From NCBI RefSeq assembly GCF_016287535.1, contig NZ_JAEFAJ010000012.1, forward strand, positions 1 to 64,000: a DNA stretch of 64,000 nt, read 5' to 3'. This stretch comes from Ruminococcus sp. (lineage in GTDB: Bacteria; Bacillota; Clostridia; Oscillospirales; Ruminococcaceae). Below are positions 1 through 9,277 of the stretch, piece by piece (positions within the stretch are counted from its first letter, which is position 1; each line of letters opens with the position of its first letter). The notes beneath the pieces are model-generated. The model saw only the letters and a list, made by a program, of their open reading frames with translations. It ran no database searches and was not told the origin of the DNA. Made by a program: the position numbers and the translations under genes.

Positions 1-3000
1 GACTTCTTGTCAAGTGTGATAGTATTCTTTGTATCCTCTACTACAAGGTGACCGTCTTCATCAACGTAAGCCTTGCCGTCTGTTACGGTGCTTACATCTG
101 TAACCTTGCCGTCCTTGATAGTAAATGTGAACTTTGTTACTGTTGTGTAGCCGTCGGGAGCGGCAGTTTCTTCGAGACTGTACTTGCCGTCCTTCAAACC
201 TGTAAACTGGTTGCTGTTGCCTGTGAATGTTGTCTTTGTTACCTCACCGAGAGCTGTACCGCCGTCGATCTTTACGCCTGCCAGTGTCTTGCCCTCTTCC
301 TCAACTGCAAGTACGAATGTTGCCTTGCCTGCTGATTCCGGAATAGGCTCTGCACCGAGAGACTTCTTATCGATAACGATACCGGACTGTGCGTCCTCTA
401 CAACAAGGTGACCGTCTTCGTCAACGTAAGCCTTGCCGTCTGTTACAGTGCTTACATTCTTGACCTTGCCGTTCTCTACTGTGAATGTGAACTTAGTTAC
501 TGTTGTATAGCCTTCGGGAGCTGCAGTTTCTTCAAGACTGTACTTGCCGTCCTTCAGACCCTCGAATTTTGTATTGTTGCCCTTGAACTCAGTCTTTGTG
601 ACTGCGCCGAGAGCTGTGCCGCCGTTTACCTTTACGCCTTCAAGTGTCTTGCCCTCTTCCTCAACTGCGAGTACGAAGGAAGCCTTGCCTGCTGATTCCG
701 GTATAGGTGCTGCACCGAGAGACTTCTTGTCAAGTGTGATTGTGGACTTGTTATCCTCTACAACAAGGTGTCCGTCTTCGTCAACGTAAGCCTTGCCGTC
801 TGTTACAGTGCTTACATTCTTGACCTTGCCGTTCTCTACTGTGAATGTGAACTTTGTTACTGTTGTGAAGCCGTCAGGAGCAACAGTCTCTTCGAGACTG
901 TACTTGCCGTCCTTCAGACCTGTGAACTTAGCGCTGTTGCCCTCGAATGTAACAGACTTGTCGTCAGCTGTAAGTGTCTGAGCCTTTGAGCCTTCACCTA
1001 CAACTACGCCCTCAAGGTTCTTGCCCTCGTCTTCGGCTGCAAGAACGAATGTTGCCTTGCCTGCCGATTCCGGAATTGGCTCTGCGCCAAGCGCCTTCTT
1101 GTCGAGAGTTACAACAGTCTGTCTGTCCTCGACTACAAGGTGACCCTTATCGTCAACATAAGCCTTTCCGTCTGTAACAGTGCTTACGTCTGTTACCTTG
1201 CCGTCCTTGACTGTGAATGTGAACTTTGTAACTGTAGTATAACCGTCGGGAGCTACTGTCTCTTCGAGGCTGTACTTGCCGTCCTTGAGATATTCAAGCT
1301 TAGCGTTGTTGCCGTCGATCTTAACTGACTTTGTGCCCTTTGCTGTAGCGTCACCGCCGTTTACCTTTACTCCTTCAAGAGTATTGTCCTCGTCCTCAGC
1401 TGTGAGTACGAATGTTGCCTTGCCGGCTGACTCCGGAACAGGCTCTGCGCCCAGTGCCAGCTTGTCGAGACTGATGATAGGAGCGTCCTTGACTGTGATC
1501 TTCTTTCCGTCCTCGGACTTCTCCGTAACGCCGTCAGTAACTGTGCTTACATCAGTTACCAGACCGTTCTTTATTGTGAATGTGAACTCGGAAATAGTCG
1601 AGTATCCTGCGGGAGCTGTGTCCTCCTTCAGTGAATACTTACCGTCTCTGAGGTATTCGAGCTTAGTGCTGCTGCCTGCAAATGTAGCAGACTTAACATC
1701 GCCGAGTGCTGAACCGCCGTTGATCTTGACGCCGCTGAGTGAACCGTCAGTATCCTTGGCTGTGAGTGTGAACTCTGCCTCGCCGTCTGTTATCATCTTG
1801 CCGCCGAGGTCTGTCTTGTCTATTGAGATCGTAGGAGCGTCCTCAACTACTATATGACCGTCCTCGTCGATGTATGTTCTGCCTGTTGTTACAGCAGATA
1901 CATTTGTTACCTTGCCGCCCTTTACAGTAAATGTAAAGTCGCTCACTACTGAATAGCCGAGAGGAGCTGTATCTTCTCTGAGAGTATAGGTACCGTCCTT
2001 CAGACCTGTGAATGTAACTGTATTTCCGTCGAAGGGCTCTGTTGATGTTACAGTGCCGAGAGCTTCTCCGCCGTTTATGCTTACGCCGCTGAGATCAAGA
2101 TCCTCGTCCTCTGCGGTAAGTGTGAACTTAACCTTTCCTGCGGACTCTGGTATCTCAGTCGCTCCGAGTGCCTTCTTGTCGAGAATGATAGTATTCTGCT
2201 TTGTGTTAAGGAGGCTCTCGCTCGTTCTTGTGCTGACTACGTTCTTGTCAGCGTCTGTCTCAACGATAACGCCGTCCTTTATAACAAAGGTCTTTGCAGC
2301 TTCCTTTTCGTAGCCCTGAGGAGCCTTTGTTTCTTCGAGGACATACTCACCGTCGTAAAGTCCCTCGAAGGTCTTGGGATTTGCGTCCTTTGAGTTCCAC
2401 TCTGCCGACTCGCCTTCGCCGAGAGCGTCGCCTGTCTTCTTGGCAGGGATAGTCTTTCCTGAGCCCTTCTTGAATGTGAGCTTCATATCAGCACCTGCTG
2501 TTGTGCCTGCAGGAGTTTTGTTGCCCTCAGTGTCAAAGAACTTGGAGATCTCGATCTTGGAGATATCGTCGAGTATTATGAGCTGCTTGCCGTCATCGGA
2601 AAGCTTGTACTTGCCTGTTGTCTTTGCATCTGTAACAGTGACCTTGCCGTCCTTAACAGTGAATCCAAACTCGGATTCTACCTTTGTGTATCCGTTTGGT
2701 GAAGCTGTTTCCTTGAGGATATAATCGTCATTGTCAAGACCGATGATATCTATGGAGCCGCCTGTGAACTCACAAGCCTTTCCGTCGTTTGTGAGCTTCA
2801 GTACCTTTTCGTGTGATACCTCAGGAACGAGTTCTGTCTCATCAACGTCTACAGTGAAGATGTTTCCGTCCTCAAATTCGATCGTATAAGTACCGCTGCT
2901 GATTCCCTTGATCTCAAGAGAGGTTCCGGAAACGGTTCCCTTATATTCATATGTGTTCTTGGAAGATGAAGAAGCTGCCTTTCCGTCAACAGTTACATTC

Positions 3001-5954
3001 TTGAATGTATTGCCGCGGACAGTATACTTCTGACCTGCCTTGAGTTCCTTTATGGTAACTCCGCTTGTATTGTTGAGTGCGTCATGTGACTTGCTTACCT
3101 TTGATGAAAGGTCAACACTGTCATCGCCTGTTGTGAGGACTCCGAGAGCAGAACCGTCCTTCTTTGTGAGAACGAACTCCGCATTGTCAACGATAACCGA
3201 GCCCATATCGCCCTTGCTTATCTTGACTGTGTCCTTATTGTTTACAAATTCGATAACGTCCTTGTCGGCAGAAAGGATACCGTCTGTTCTCTTTACTGTA
3301 AACGTCTTTACAGTATCCTTTACGTAGCCTGCGGGAGCCGTGAGCTCCTCAACCGTATATGTACCCTCGGCAAGACCTGTGAATACGACCTCTGAGCCGA
3401 TTGAATACCATTCAAATGATTTGCCGTCGGAAGCAAGATTCTCTATCTCGTTTCCCTTGAACTTGTATGGATAGAAGCTGCTTCCGGACTTGCTGCTCCA
3501 GCCCTTTCCGTCTGAAGTGAAGTACTGTGAGTCATGAGCCTTTACATTCTTCATGCTCTCACCGGAAGTGCCCTTGAGTCTGAGGTAAGCGCCCTGAACT
3601 GCCTTACCGTTTCCGTCTACCTTCTTGACTGAAACCGCGTAAGCCTCATCGGTCATGCTGATCTCCGTGCTCTTGTCGCCTGTTGACTTTGCAACAGCGC
3701 CTGTATCTGCTGTTACAACAGAAGCCTTGCCGTCGTCGATCCTGATATCAGTTGCCTTTATGGGCTGGAAGCCTGCCGGAGCGACCTCGGTAAGTGTATA
3801 AAGTCCGTTTGGAAGTCCCTCGAACTCTATTGCCTTGTCTGTGCTTGTCCATGTGATGTATGAATCGCTGTACTTTACTTTGCTGTCAGCGTTGCTGTCC
3901 TGATCGGACTTGACGCCGCTGTTGAGCTTGGCGCCTTCAGTATCCTTTGCGGTGAGCTTGAACTCAGCGCCTGCAAGGAATTCCTTTGCGTGAGCTGTAG
4001 TGACATTTCCGTCCTCGCCCTCGCTGGCGTTTACAACATCGCTGTACTTCAGGAATTTTACCTTTGAAGCAGCGGTGCCGCCTGTATTGAGGATACCGAT
4101 AACTCTGTTTCCTCCTGAAACTCCGTTGTCGGTATAGGATACCTTGTATCCGTCGGGAACATCATCTTCTATAGCGTAATAGAAATATGTGTGGCCGTCG
4201 GGATCGTTCTTGTCAAGGTCATCCCATGTAGCAGTCCAGTCGTTGTCGCTGCTGAGAGTCTTGGTCTCGTATTCCTTATAGCCGAGAGCCGGACCGCTGA
4301 TATCTGAAATGAAACCGCCGTCTACTGTTATTTCATATTTTGTGTCGTTACCTTTTTTAAATGTATAGGTACCGTCGGGAAGCTTTGAAAGCACTTCATC
4401 TGTATCCGCAGTGAAAATAACGGTTTCTTCTCCGAAGCCGAAACGTGAAGTAACAGTCTGTGCGCTCAGGTCGGAATTGACGCTTTTAAGTGCCGAGCCT
4501 TCCTGATATGTAAGCGGAGAAGTTGTTTTTCCCGCTTCATTTACAGTTTCAATGAAATCGATGTACTTGTTTAAAGTAGATGCTTCATCCGTTACATAAC
4601 GGAGTCCTGCCTTTTTGGAACGGTAAAGAATGACATCTATCTCGTCATCCTCGTGCTTGTCCTCGCCGTCGCTCCATGTCTTCTTTGCTGAAACCTTTAT
4701 CTTCTGGTTTTCGCTTACAGGGTTCATGAAAGGAGCCATATGAGTCTGATTGGTAAGGGTTATCTTATCTGCGATGATAGTACCGCTCATATTGTTGGGT
4801 ACCACTTCGCAGTCAGGAGCGAGAACGCATCCCCACGGTTCGAGCTTTTCACCGTAATTGTAGAGGATCTTTGTTCCCTCGGAATTTGCGTTGAAGAAGT
4901 TGTAGATAATATTGGTTCCGCTGAGAGCGCTCTCTTCGGAATTAACGAGTTTGTATGTCGGATCGTAAGCCGACTCGTAAGTCCATTCCGGAGTCCATAC
5001 AAGCTCGGACTTGCCCTGAAGGTCAATATTTACTAAAAGGGTCTGGTTTCCGAAGAACTGACCGTCCTTGAAGTTAATGCCTTCGACCTTTATGCGGCTG
5101 TAATCCGCAAGCTTGTCAGCGGTAAAGTTGAGCACGTTGGTACCTTCCTCGTTGAGAGTAAGCGTACCTATGTATGGTGCCTGGTTTTCCGGATCGTCTG
5201 AATAATCAGGGTTTTCGACGAACTTCAGGTCCGCATATGAATCACTGAACTGAGAATAGTTTTCGGATCTCTTCTCGTAATTTACCTTTTCAGCCTCGAA
5301 ATCGATAAGGTTCTTGCCCGTATGAGCCAGATAGCAGCTGTCCTTGAACTCGCCGCCCGGCTGGAGCTTAACGAAAAAGTCGTCAGACTGCGGAAGATCG
5401 ACTCTGACATATGCGTAACCGCTTGCGTTAAGAGGATATTCAAACGTACTTTTGTCGTTTACGATGTAGCCTACGCCGAATATATACTCGCCCTTGCTGA
5501 CGTAAAGCTCGCAGTTCTCAGGGAAGAAGAAATCGCTCATCTTGCCGAGCGAGAATTCCTTTGAACCCTCCTGCTTGGCTTTTTCTTCGTATCCGCCGCC
5601 CTCTTTGAACGTGAACGAATCTCTTACTACGTTAAGGATCCTTCCTGTGCCTTCGGTATTGAGCTGTCCGTGATTTGATCCGACTATGTAGTTTGGTGTA
5701 GCGATGTTTCCGTTGATGTGTGAGCTGTCGTTGGTAGTTTCAATGGTATCAAATGCGAACAAATGGAAATCGCCGGCTATACCCAGCGGGTTATTCCTGA
5801 ACCACTGCGTCTCTTCGTAAGGAGTGTTGATGACAGGAAGCCCGTCAGCGGCGGCGTTAGCCTGCATACCAACAAATGACGGCACAACATATGTCATTGC
5901 CAGAACTCCGGAAGTAACGCTGCTTATCAGGCGTTTACCCAAAGATTTCTTCAT
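1..5954 (-). CDS. Giant SpaA/Cna-B repeat surface protein, choice-of-anchor A type (3' end outside window)
   Basis: An uninterrupted minus-strand frame runs from an ATG at 5954, behind GGAAGG, to the window edge, giving about 1984 codons with no stop seen. Residues 1-35 form a Sec signal peptide (MKKSLGKRL start, hydrophobic core, cut near QANA). A choice-of-anchor A domain follows (GDFHLFAFDT, HINGNIATPNY). Next come a Cna-B domain (KKTWSDGED) and at least ten SpaA prealbumin-like modules, each ending in a G-x-Y-x-L-x-E-x-x-A-P-x-G-Y type motif. The last modules repeat every 360 bp (120 residues). SpaA/Cna-B modules usually form Lys-Asn or Lys-Asp isopeptide bonds helped by the conserved Glu. 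The expected role is a long, stiff wall-anchored adhesin or stalk. The C terminus, where a sorting signal would be, lies outside the window. Confidence 0.9.
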   Translation of the reverse strand, partial: MKKSLGKRLISSVTSGVLAMTYVVPSFVGMQANAAADGLPVINTPYEETQWFRNNPLGIAGDFHLFAFDTIETTNDSSHINGNIATPNYIVGSNHGQLNTEGTGRILNVVRDSFTFKEGGGYEEKAKQEGSKEFSLGKMSDFFFPENCELYVSKGEYIFGVGYIVNDKSTFEYPLNASGYAYVRVDLPQSDDFFVKLQPGGEFKDSCYLAHTGKNLIDFEAEKVNYEKRSENYSQFSDSYADLKFVENPDYSDDPENQAPYIGTLTLNEEGTNVLNFTADKLADYSRIKVEGINFKDGQFFGNQTLLVNIDLQGKSELVWTPEWTYESAYDPTYKLVNSEESALSGTNIIYNFFNANSEGTKILYNYGEKLEPWGCVLAPDCEVVPNNMSGTIIADKITLTNQTHMAPFMNPVSENQKIKVSAKKTWSDGEDKHEDDEIDVILYRSKKAGLRYVTDEASTLNKYIDFIETVNEAGKTTSPLTYQEGSALKSVNSDLSAQTVTSRFGFGEETVIFTADTDEVLSKLPDGTYTFKKGNDTKYEITVDGGFISDISGPALGYKEYETKTLSSDNDWTATWDDLDKNDPDGHTYFYYAIEDDVPDGYKVSYTDNGVSGGNRVIGILNTGGTAASKVKFLKYSDVVNASEGEDGNVTTAHAKEFLAGAEFKLTAKDTEGAKLNSGVKSDQDSNADSKVKYSDSYITWTSTDKAIEFEGLPNGLYTLTEVAPAGFQPIKATDIRIDDGKASVVTADTGAVAKSTGDKSTEISMTDEAYAVSVKKVDGNGKAVQGAYLRLKGTSGESMKNVKAHDSQYFTSDGKGWSSKSGSSFYPYKFKGNEIENLASDGKSFEWYSIGSEVVFTGLAEGTYTVEELTAPAGYVKDTVKTFTVKRTDGILSADKDVIEFVNNKDTVKISKGDMGSVIVDNAEFVLTKKDGSALGVLTTGDDSVDLSSKVSKSHDALNNTSGVTIKELKAGQKYTVRGNTFKNVTVDGKAASSSSKNTYEYKGTVSGTSLEIKGISSGTYTIEFEDGNIFTVDVDETELVPEVSHEKVLKLTNDGKACEFTGGSIDIIGLDNDDYILKETASPNGYTKVESEFGFTVKDGKVTVTDAKTTGKYKLSDDGKQLIILDDISKIEISKFFDTEGNKTPAGTTAGADMKLTFKKGSGKTIPAKKTGDALGEGESAEWNSKDANPKTFEGLYDGEYVLEETKAPQGYEKEAAKTFVIKDGVIVETDADKNVVSTRTSESLLNTKQNTIILDKKALGATEIPESAGKVKFTLTAEDEDLDLSGVSINGGEALGTVTSTEPFDGNTVTFTGLKDGTYTLREDTAPLGYSVVSDFTFTVKGGKVTNVSAVTTGRTYIDEDGHIVVEDAPTISIDKTDLGGKMITDGEAEFTLTAKDTDGSLSGVKINGGSALGDVKSATFAGSSTKLEYLRDGKYSLKEDTAPAGYSTISEFTFTIKNGLVTDVSTVTDGVTEKSEDGKKITVKDAPIISLDKLALGAEPVPESAGKATFVLTAEDEDNTLEGVKVNGGDATAKGTKSVKIDGNNAKLEYLKDGKYSLEETVAPDGYTTVTKFTFTVKDGKVTDVSTVTDGKAYVDDKGHLVVEDRQTVVTLDKKALGAEPIPESAGKATFVLAAEDEGKNLEGVVVGEGSKAQTLTADDKSVTFEGNSAKFTGLKDGKYSLEETVAPDGFTTVTKFTFTVENGKVKNVSTVTDGKAYVDEDGHLVVEDNKSTITLDKKSLGAAPIPESAGKASFVLAVEEEGKTLEGVKVNGGTALGAVTKTEFKGNNTKFEGLKDGKYSLEETAAPEGYTTVTKFTFTVENGKVKNVSTVTDGKAYVDEDGHLVVEDAQSGIVIDKKSLGAEPIPESAGKATFVLAVEEEGKTLAGVKIDGGTALGEVTKTTFTGNSNQFTGLKDGKYSLEETAAPDGYTTVTKFTFTIKDGKVTDVSTVTDGKAYVDEDGHLVVEDTKNTITLDKK

Positions 5955-6054
5955 TATCGATCCATCCTTCCTTTTTTTATTTTTCTACAATTCCCCGTAA
6001 TGTACCGTTCCGCCTGTGCGCAGGATGATATGTTTACAGTATTTTGCACTTTAT

Positions 6055-6083
6055 ATTATAACACGCTCATATACAAATTGCAA
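6055..6083 (-). promoter_or_regulatory. Promoter of the giant surface protein
   Basis: Minus strand: -35 TTGCAA (6078-6083), 17-bp spacer, -10 TATAAT (6055-6060). A small CCTG-TGCG-CAGG hairpin lies in the roughly 95-nt leader. Confidence 0.6.
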
Positions 6084-6375
6084 TATTTTAACTTTAACTA
6101 ATATTTAAAAATATTTAAGTCGCTTTTGTGCATTTTGTAAGAGATTTCCGCTTTTTTTTGAACTTCAACAGCAAGTTAAACAATGCGCCGCAACTGCCGG
6201 TCAACTGGCAGTACCAATTTCGGTTGACTCTCACAAAGACTTCGGCTAAAAACCATTCACGACCGGATTCTACACTTCGTATTATCAGATTTTTGTATGG
6301 ATATATATAAATCGCATTTATCAATTATGAATGTTTTGAAATGGGTTTGTGTATCAAATTTCGGCAAATATGCTA

Positions 6376-6404
6376 TTTACAATCTACCTAAAACATGATA
6401 TCAT
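6376..6404 (+). promoter_or_regulatory. Promoter of the ECF S-component gene
   Basis: TTTACA (6376-6381), 17-bp spacer, TATCAT (6399-6404). Confidence 0.6.
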
Positions 6405-6420
6405 AATGATTGTATTATAT

Positions 6421-6433
6421 CCCCGAAACGGGG
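6421..6433 (+). promoter_or_regulatory. Small hairpin just before the ribosome site
   Basis: CCCCG-AAA-CGGGG lies ten bases before AAGGAGG (6443-6449). It may influence translation of the transporter gene. I cannot match it to a known riboswitch. Confidence 0.35.
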
Positions 6434-6458
6434 AGTAGTAACAAGGAGGAAATTAAAT

Positions 6459-7661
6459 ATGAAAGCGAATTCCAAAATTCGTTCGATGGTGCTTCTGGGC
6501 CTTCTGACTGCTGTTGTAGCGCTCTTTTCGCTCACGCCAATAGGCTCTATACCTATCGGACCATTGTCCATCACCCTTAATATCATACCCATTGCCATCG
6601 CTGCCATCGCCCTCGGACCTGTAGGCGGACTTATCATGGGAACGGTATTCGGACTCTTCAGTTTCATGCAGTGCTTCGGCATCGGAGTCCTCAGCGGAAT
6701 GGGTGCCGCAACACTTGAAATAAGCCCCCTGCTCACATTCGTACAGCGAGTTATACCGCGTGCGCTTGACGGTCTGCTGGTCGGACTTATCTTCTCTTCA
6801 CTTTCAAAAATCAATTCAAAAAAAGCTCTTTCCATTATTTCCGGCATCGTTTCCGGTATAGTTCTTATCGGACTTTTCCTTTCAGTCATGCTGCTCATAT
6901 GCCATGACGAAAACGGCAAATACAAGATGTCGGAAGGTATGTATAACTTCATGACATCGGGACTTCCCGTCGCTCTCACGCTCACCGGAGTATTCGCTGT
7001 CGGCTTCGCTGTGATGTTCTGGTTCGTCAGAAAGAAGGATCTCTCGAAGGTGCAGCAGTCATGCGGAATCGCAGGCTTCTCCGCCGCGATACTCAATACC
7101 ATCTTCTTTATGGGAGCTTTGGTACTGCTCTTCAACCACACTTCATTCGGTCTTGACAGCAAGTACACCTTCAGGGTGAACAACGGTATCGTCACAGAGG
7201 TATCCGAGGACAAAGCCCACCCGGTTGAAATATCTACCGACGGCAAGGGCGTAGTCATTGACAACGCGCTCATCTTCTCACTTGACGATCCTGCTTCAGT
7301 ATCATCAGCAGTTCCTACCGCTGACAAGGTAAAATACAAGTTCATAGCAAACGGTAAGAACGCAAAATTCTCGGAGGTATTCTGCAATGGCGAAAAGCTC
7401 AGCGGAAAAAAGTATTCTTTCAGCACTCCGAAGGTCAACTTCAAAGGCATCAGCGACGGAAAATATACGATTAAGGTTTACAAGGAATTCAACTACATCG
7501 ACAAGCTCAGAAGCGGTAAGAGCATACTGCTCTTCATAATCACAGCTGTCGGAATCAACGCACTGTTCGAAATGGTTATATCAACAATATTCACAACACT
7601 TATCGGCACTGCTCTCTTCAAGGCAAAGCTGATAAAGACACCGGAAAATCTCAAGGATTAA
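6459..7661 (+). CDS. ECF transporter S component with a large extra loop domain
   Basis: The 400-residue membrane protein resembles vitamin-binding S components of energy-coupling factor transporters (pantothenate/folate-type group). The N-terminal helices carry the typical pattern TPIGSIPIGP, then an IPIAIAAIALGPVGG helix. Family members usually have about 180-220 residues and six helices. Here a hydrophilic, beta-rich segment of about 120 residues (roughly 228-350) separates the fifth-helix region from a last hydrophobic stretch (SGKSILLFII onward). A shorter polar loop lies near 148-168. The substrate cannot be told from sequence, and no energising ATPases are nearby, so it probably uses shared EcfAAT encoded elsewhere. 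The start has AAGGAGG nine bases upstream. Confidence 0.75.
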   Translation: MKANSKIRSMVLLGLLTAVVALFSLTPIGSIPIGPLSITLNIIPIAIAAIALGPVGGLIMGTVFGLFSFMQCFGIGVLSGMGAATLEISPLLTFVQRVIPRALDGLLVGLIFSSLSKINSKKALSIISGIVSGIVLIGLFLSVMLLICHDENGKYKMSEGMYNFMTSGLPVALTLTGVFAVGFAVMFWFVRKKDLSKVQQSCGIAGFSAAILNTIFFMGALVLLFNHTSFGLDSKYTFRVNNGIVTEVSEDKAHPVEISTDGKGVVIDNALIFSLDDPASVSSAVPTADKVKYKFIANGKNAKFSEVFCNGEKLSGKKYSFSTPKVNFKGISDGKYTIKVYKEFNYIDKLRSGKSILLFIITAVGINALFEMVISTIFTTLIGTALFKAKLIKTPENLKD

Positions 7662-7666
7662 TGCGC

Positions 7667-7701
7667 AAAAGCCTTTTCCCCAATCGGAAAAGGCTTTTTT
7701 T
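7667..7701 (+). terminator. Intrinsic terminator after the S-component gene
   Basis: Inverted repeat AAAAGCCTTTTCC / GGAAAAGGCTTTT followed by further T residues. Confidence 0.9.
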
Positions 7702-7900
7702 CTGACCCGGCAGCGGCACGGACGCTCTGTTTACGCCGTTTTGCAGGAGTCCTGCATACTACCAGATACGCCTTTGATTTCATAACAGAATCATAGGAAA
7801 TTTATCTTACAAAATCACATTTTGTTCATTACAGATAGTATAATAGCTCTAATTTATAAAAAAATATAATTGGATTGATACTTTTTTATCACTTTTTTAG

Positions 7901-7922
7901 AAATCGCTTTTTATAGCGATTT
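7901..7922. promoter_or_regulatory. Palindrome upstream of the biosynthetic promoter
   Basis: AAATCGCT / AGCGATTT with a six-base centre ends six bases before the -35 box at 7929. The position suits a regulator-binding site, but no regulator is identified. Confidence 0.4.
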
Positions 7923-7928
7923 ATCCTA

Positions 7929-7957
7929 TTGACACTGCGCCTGATAGGTGTTAAGAT
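7929..7957 (+). promoter_or_regulatory. Promoter of the 13-gene biosynthetic operon
   Basis: TTGACA (7929-7934), 17-bp spacer, TAAGAT (7952-7957). The start codon lies 32 bases further on, behind GCGAGGAGC. The rest of the 7702-7989 gap holds nothing else I can name. Confidence 0.8.
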
Positions 7958-7989
7958 GTATTTATAAACAAAAGCGAGGAGCAAGTTAA

Positions 7990-8907
7990 ATGTGCAAAAA
8001 AGCATTCCTTTTCCACGGAATCGGATCAAAGCCTGAAAAGATCATAGCAAATCTCACTCCGGAGTTAAAGGAAAAATACGAGTCATACCTGCAGGAAGCG
8101 CTGATACACTGCGGACTTCCGGCAGATACAGGCAACCTCTCAGGTCATGAGGCAAGGGCTGCCGAATGGCTCGTTCCTTTTATATGCGACAGGGTCGTAT
8201 ATGAGTACCTTACAGGAAAAGGAATAATACCTGATATCGGCGCAGGCTACAGTTCAGGTATAGTCAGCGCAAGTGCCTGCTTCGGTTCAATAAAACATAC
8301 CGACGCTCATGATATCGTTATGACTCATCTCTCCATGTTCCGGAAGCTCGAAGAGAATAACGTGAAGCTCAATATGGGTATCGTCGTGGGCTTCCCCTAC
8401 GACGAACTGAAAGAACTTCTCAGCCGCAGTTTCAGTCCCGATGACCTTGTTATCGGAAGCGGAAATTCCGGCTTTCATGTTATGATAAGCGGCAAGGCAG
8501 ATGCTGTTGAAAAAGCGATCGGGGTATGTACCGACGAGGGTGCACTCAAAGCCTTCACCATGAACACCGGCACCGCTTTCCATCATCCGATCATGGAAAA
8601 ATATTCCGCCGAATACTTAGAACTCTGCAGGGATCTGGACTACAAAAAACCGGAGCATCCCCTGATGTCCGTATTCGATCAGACTGTGCTGAGTACAGCC
8701 GATGATATACGCAGGGAAAACCTTTACAATGTCTGCACTCCCATGCGCTGGGATCTGGCACTGAAAAAGCTGGAGGAGCTCGGCGTAAGAGAGTTTTTCG
8801 ATATAAGCGCTAACGGCGCTATCAAAAAGTTTTCAAGAGTAAGCAGAAAATGCAGTATATATACCCTTGAGGATATACTCAGCGGTAACTGCCCCGCTCT
8901 TGCATAA
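7990..8907 (+). CDS. FabD-like acyltransferase lacking the malonyl-binding Arg
   Basis: 305 residues with the malonyl-CoA:ACP transacylase fold. The nucleophile elbow is GYSSG with Ser88, and the catalytic His is 198 (TAFHHPIM). Two usual active-site residues differ. The Arg that holds the malonyl carboxylate, 25 residues after the Ser in FabD, is His113. The early GQGSQ motif reads GIGSK, losing the oxyanion Gln. In trans-AT polyketide systems, loss of this Arg goes with acetyl transfer or acyl-hydrolase proofreading, so ordinary malonyl loading is doubtful here (inference). It is the first gene of the operon, followed after 67 bp by a carrier protein. Confidence 0.8.
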   Translation: MCKKAFLFHGIGSKPEKIIANLTPELKEKYESYLQEALIHCGLPADTGNLSGHEARAAEWLVPFICDRVVYEYLTGKGIIPDIGAGYSSGIVSASACFGSIKHTDAHDIVMTHLSMFRKLEENNVKLNMGIVVGFPYDELKELLSRSFSPDDLVIGSGNSGFHVMISGKADAVEKAIGVCTDEGALKAFTMNTGTAFHHPIMEKYSAEYLELCRDLDYKKPEHPLMSVFDQTVLSTADDIRRENLYNVCTPMRWDLALKKLEELGVREFFDISANGAIKKFSRVSRKCSIYTLEDILSGNCPALA

Positions 8908-8974
8908 TGCCGTCAGAGCCGTATACAACGGCTTTGAAATAAAAAAATATTAAAATTTTGGAGGTTGCTTTTTT

Positions 8975-9277
8975 ATGAGGGAAATAACAGAGGAGATCAG
9001 GGAAGAAATCAAGGACATGATCTTTGACTATTACGCCGATGAGTGCGAGATCGACAGGTCAGAGATCACTATGGAATCAAACCCGAATGAGGACTTCGGA
9101 AGCGATTCACTTATGTTCGTTGAGCTTATCGAAATGACAGCTGACAAGTACGATCTTGACATCAAGCTTCAGAGCATCGGTAAGTATATGCTCAAGACTC
9201 CTATGAACACTATGGCAGACGTTGTTGATATGTTCTGTAAGATATATCAGTACGGCAACGATGTTGTTAATCAGTGA
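8975..9277 (+). CDS. Acyl carrier protein 1
   Basis: 100 residues, acidic and helical. The phosphopantetheine site is GSDSLMFVE with Ser45 in the D-S-L motif. It has a strong GGAGG site after an A/T-rich 67-bp gap, which may allow higher expression than its neighbours. Its stop overlaps the GTG start of the crotonase behind it. It probably carries the growing chain, while the second carrier (16966) may serve starter loading; that division is inference. No phosphopantetheinyl transferase is encoded nearby. Confidence 0.88.
   Translation: MREITEEIREEIKDMIFDYYADECEIDRSEITMESNPNEDFGSDSLMFVELIEMTADKYDLDIKLQSIGKYMLKTPMNTMADVVDMFCKIYQYGNDVVNQ

Larger units (their letters stand above)
5955..6458. 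other. Divergent intergenic region
   Basis: AT-rich 504-bp gap between divergent genes. It holds both promoters listed separately and a CTGCC/GGCAG hairpin near 6191-6209. The short frames inside it have no ribosome site or family resemblance, so I see no gene. Confidence 0.5.

Noticed and set aside
1-1440. CRISPR-like impression from regular repeats
   Set aside because: The period is 360 bp and the repeats are coding SpaA modules, not short repeats with unique spacers.
48-3327. Many plus-strand frames of 60-190 codons across the repeat gene
   Set aside because: They recur with the 360-bp period as antisense of the SpaA repeats and have Cys/Ser-rich nonsense composition; the minus frame is continuous over 5.9 kb.
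6401-7450. 349-codon open frame on the minus strand opposite the ECF S component
   Set aside because: It lacks a ribosome site and family resemblance. The plus frame has clear membrane-protein character with promoter, ribosome site and terminator.
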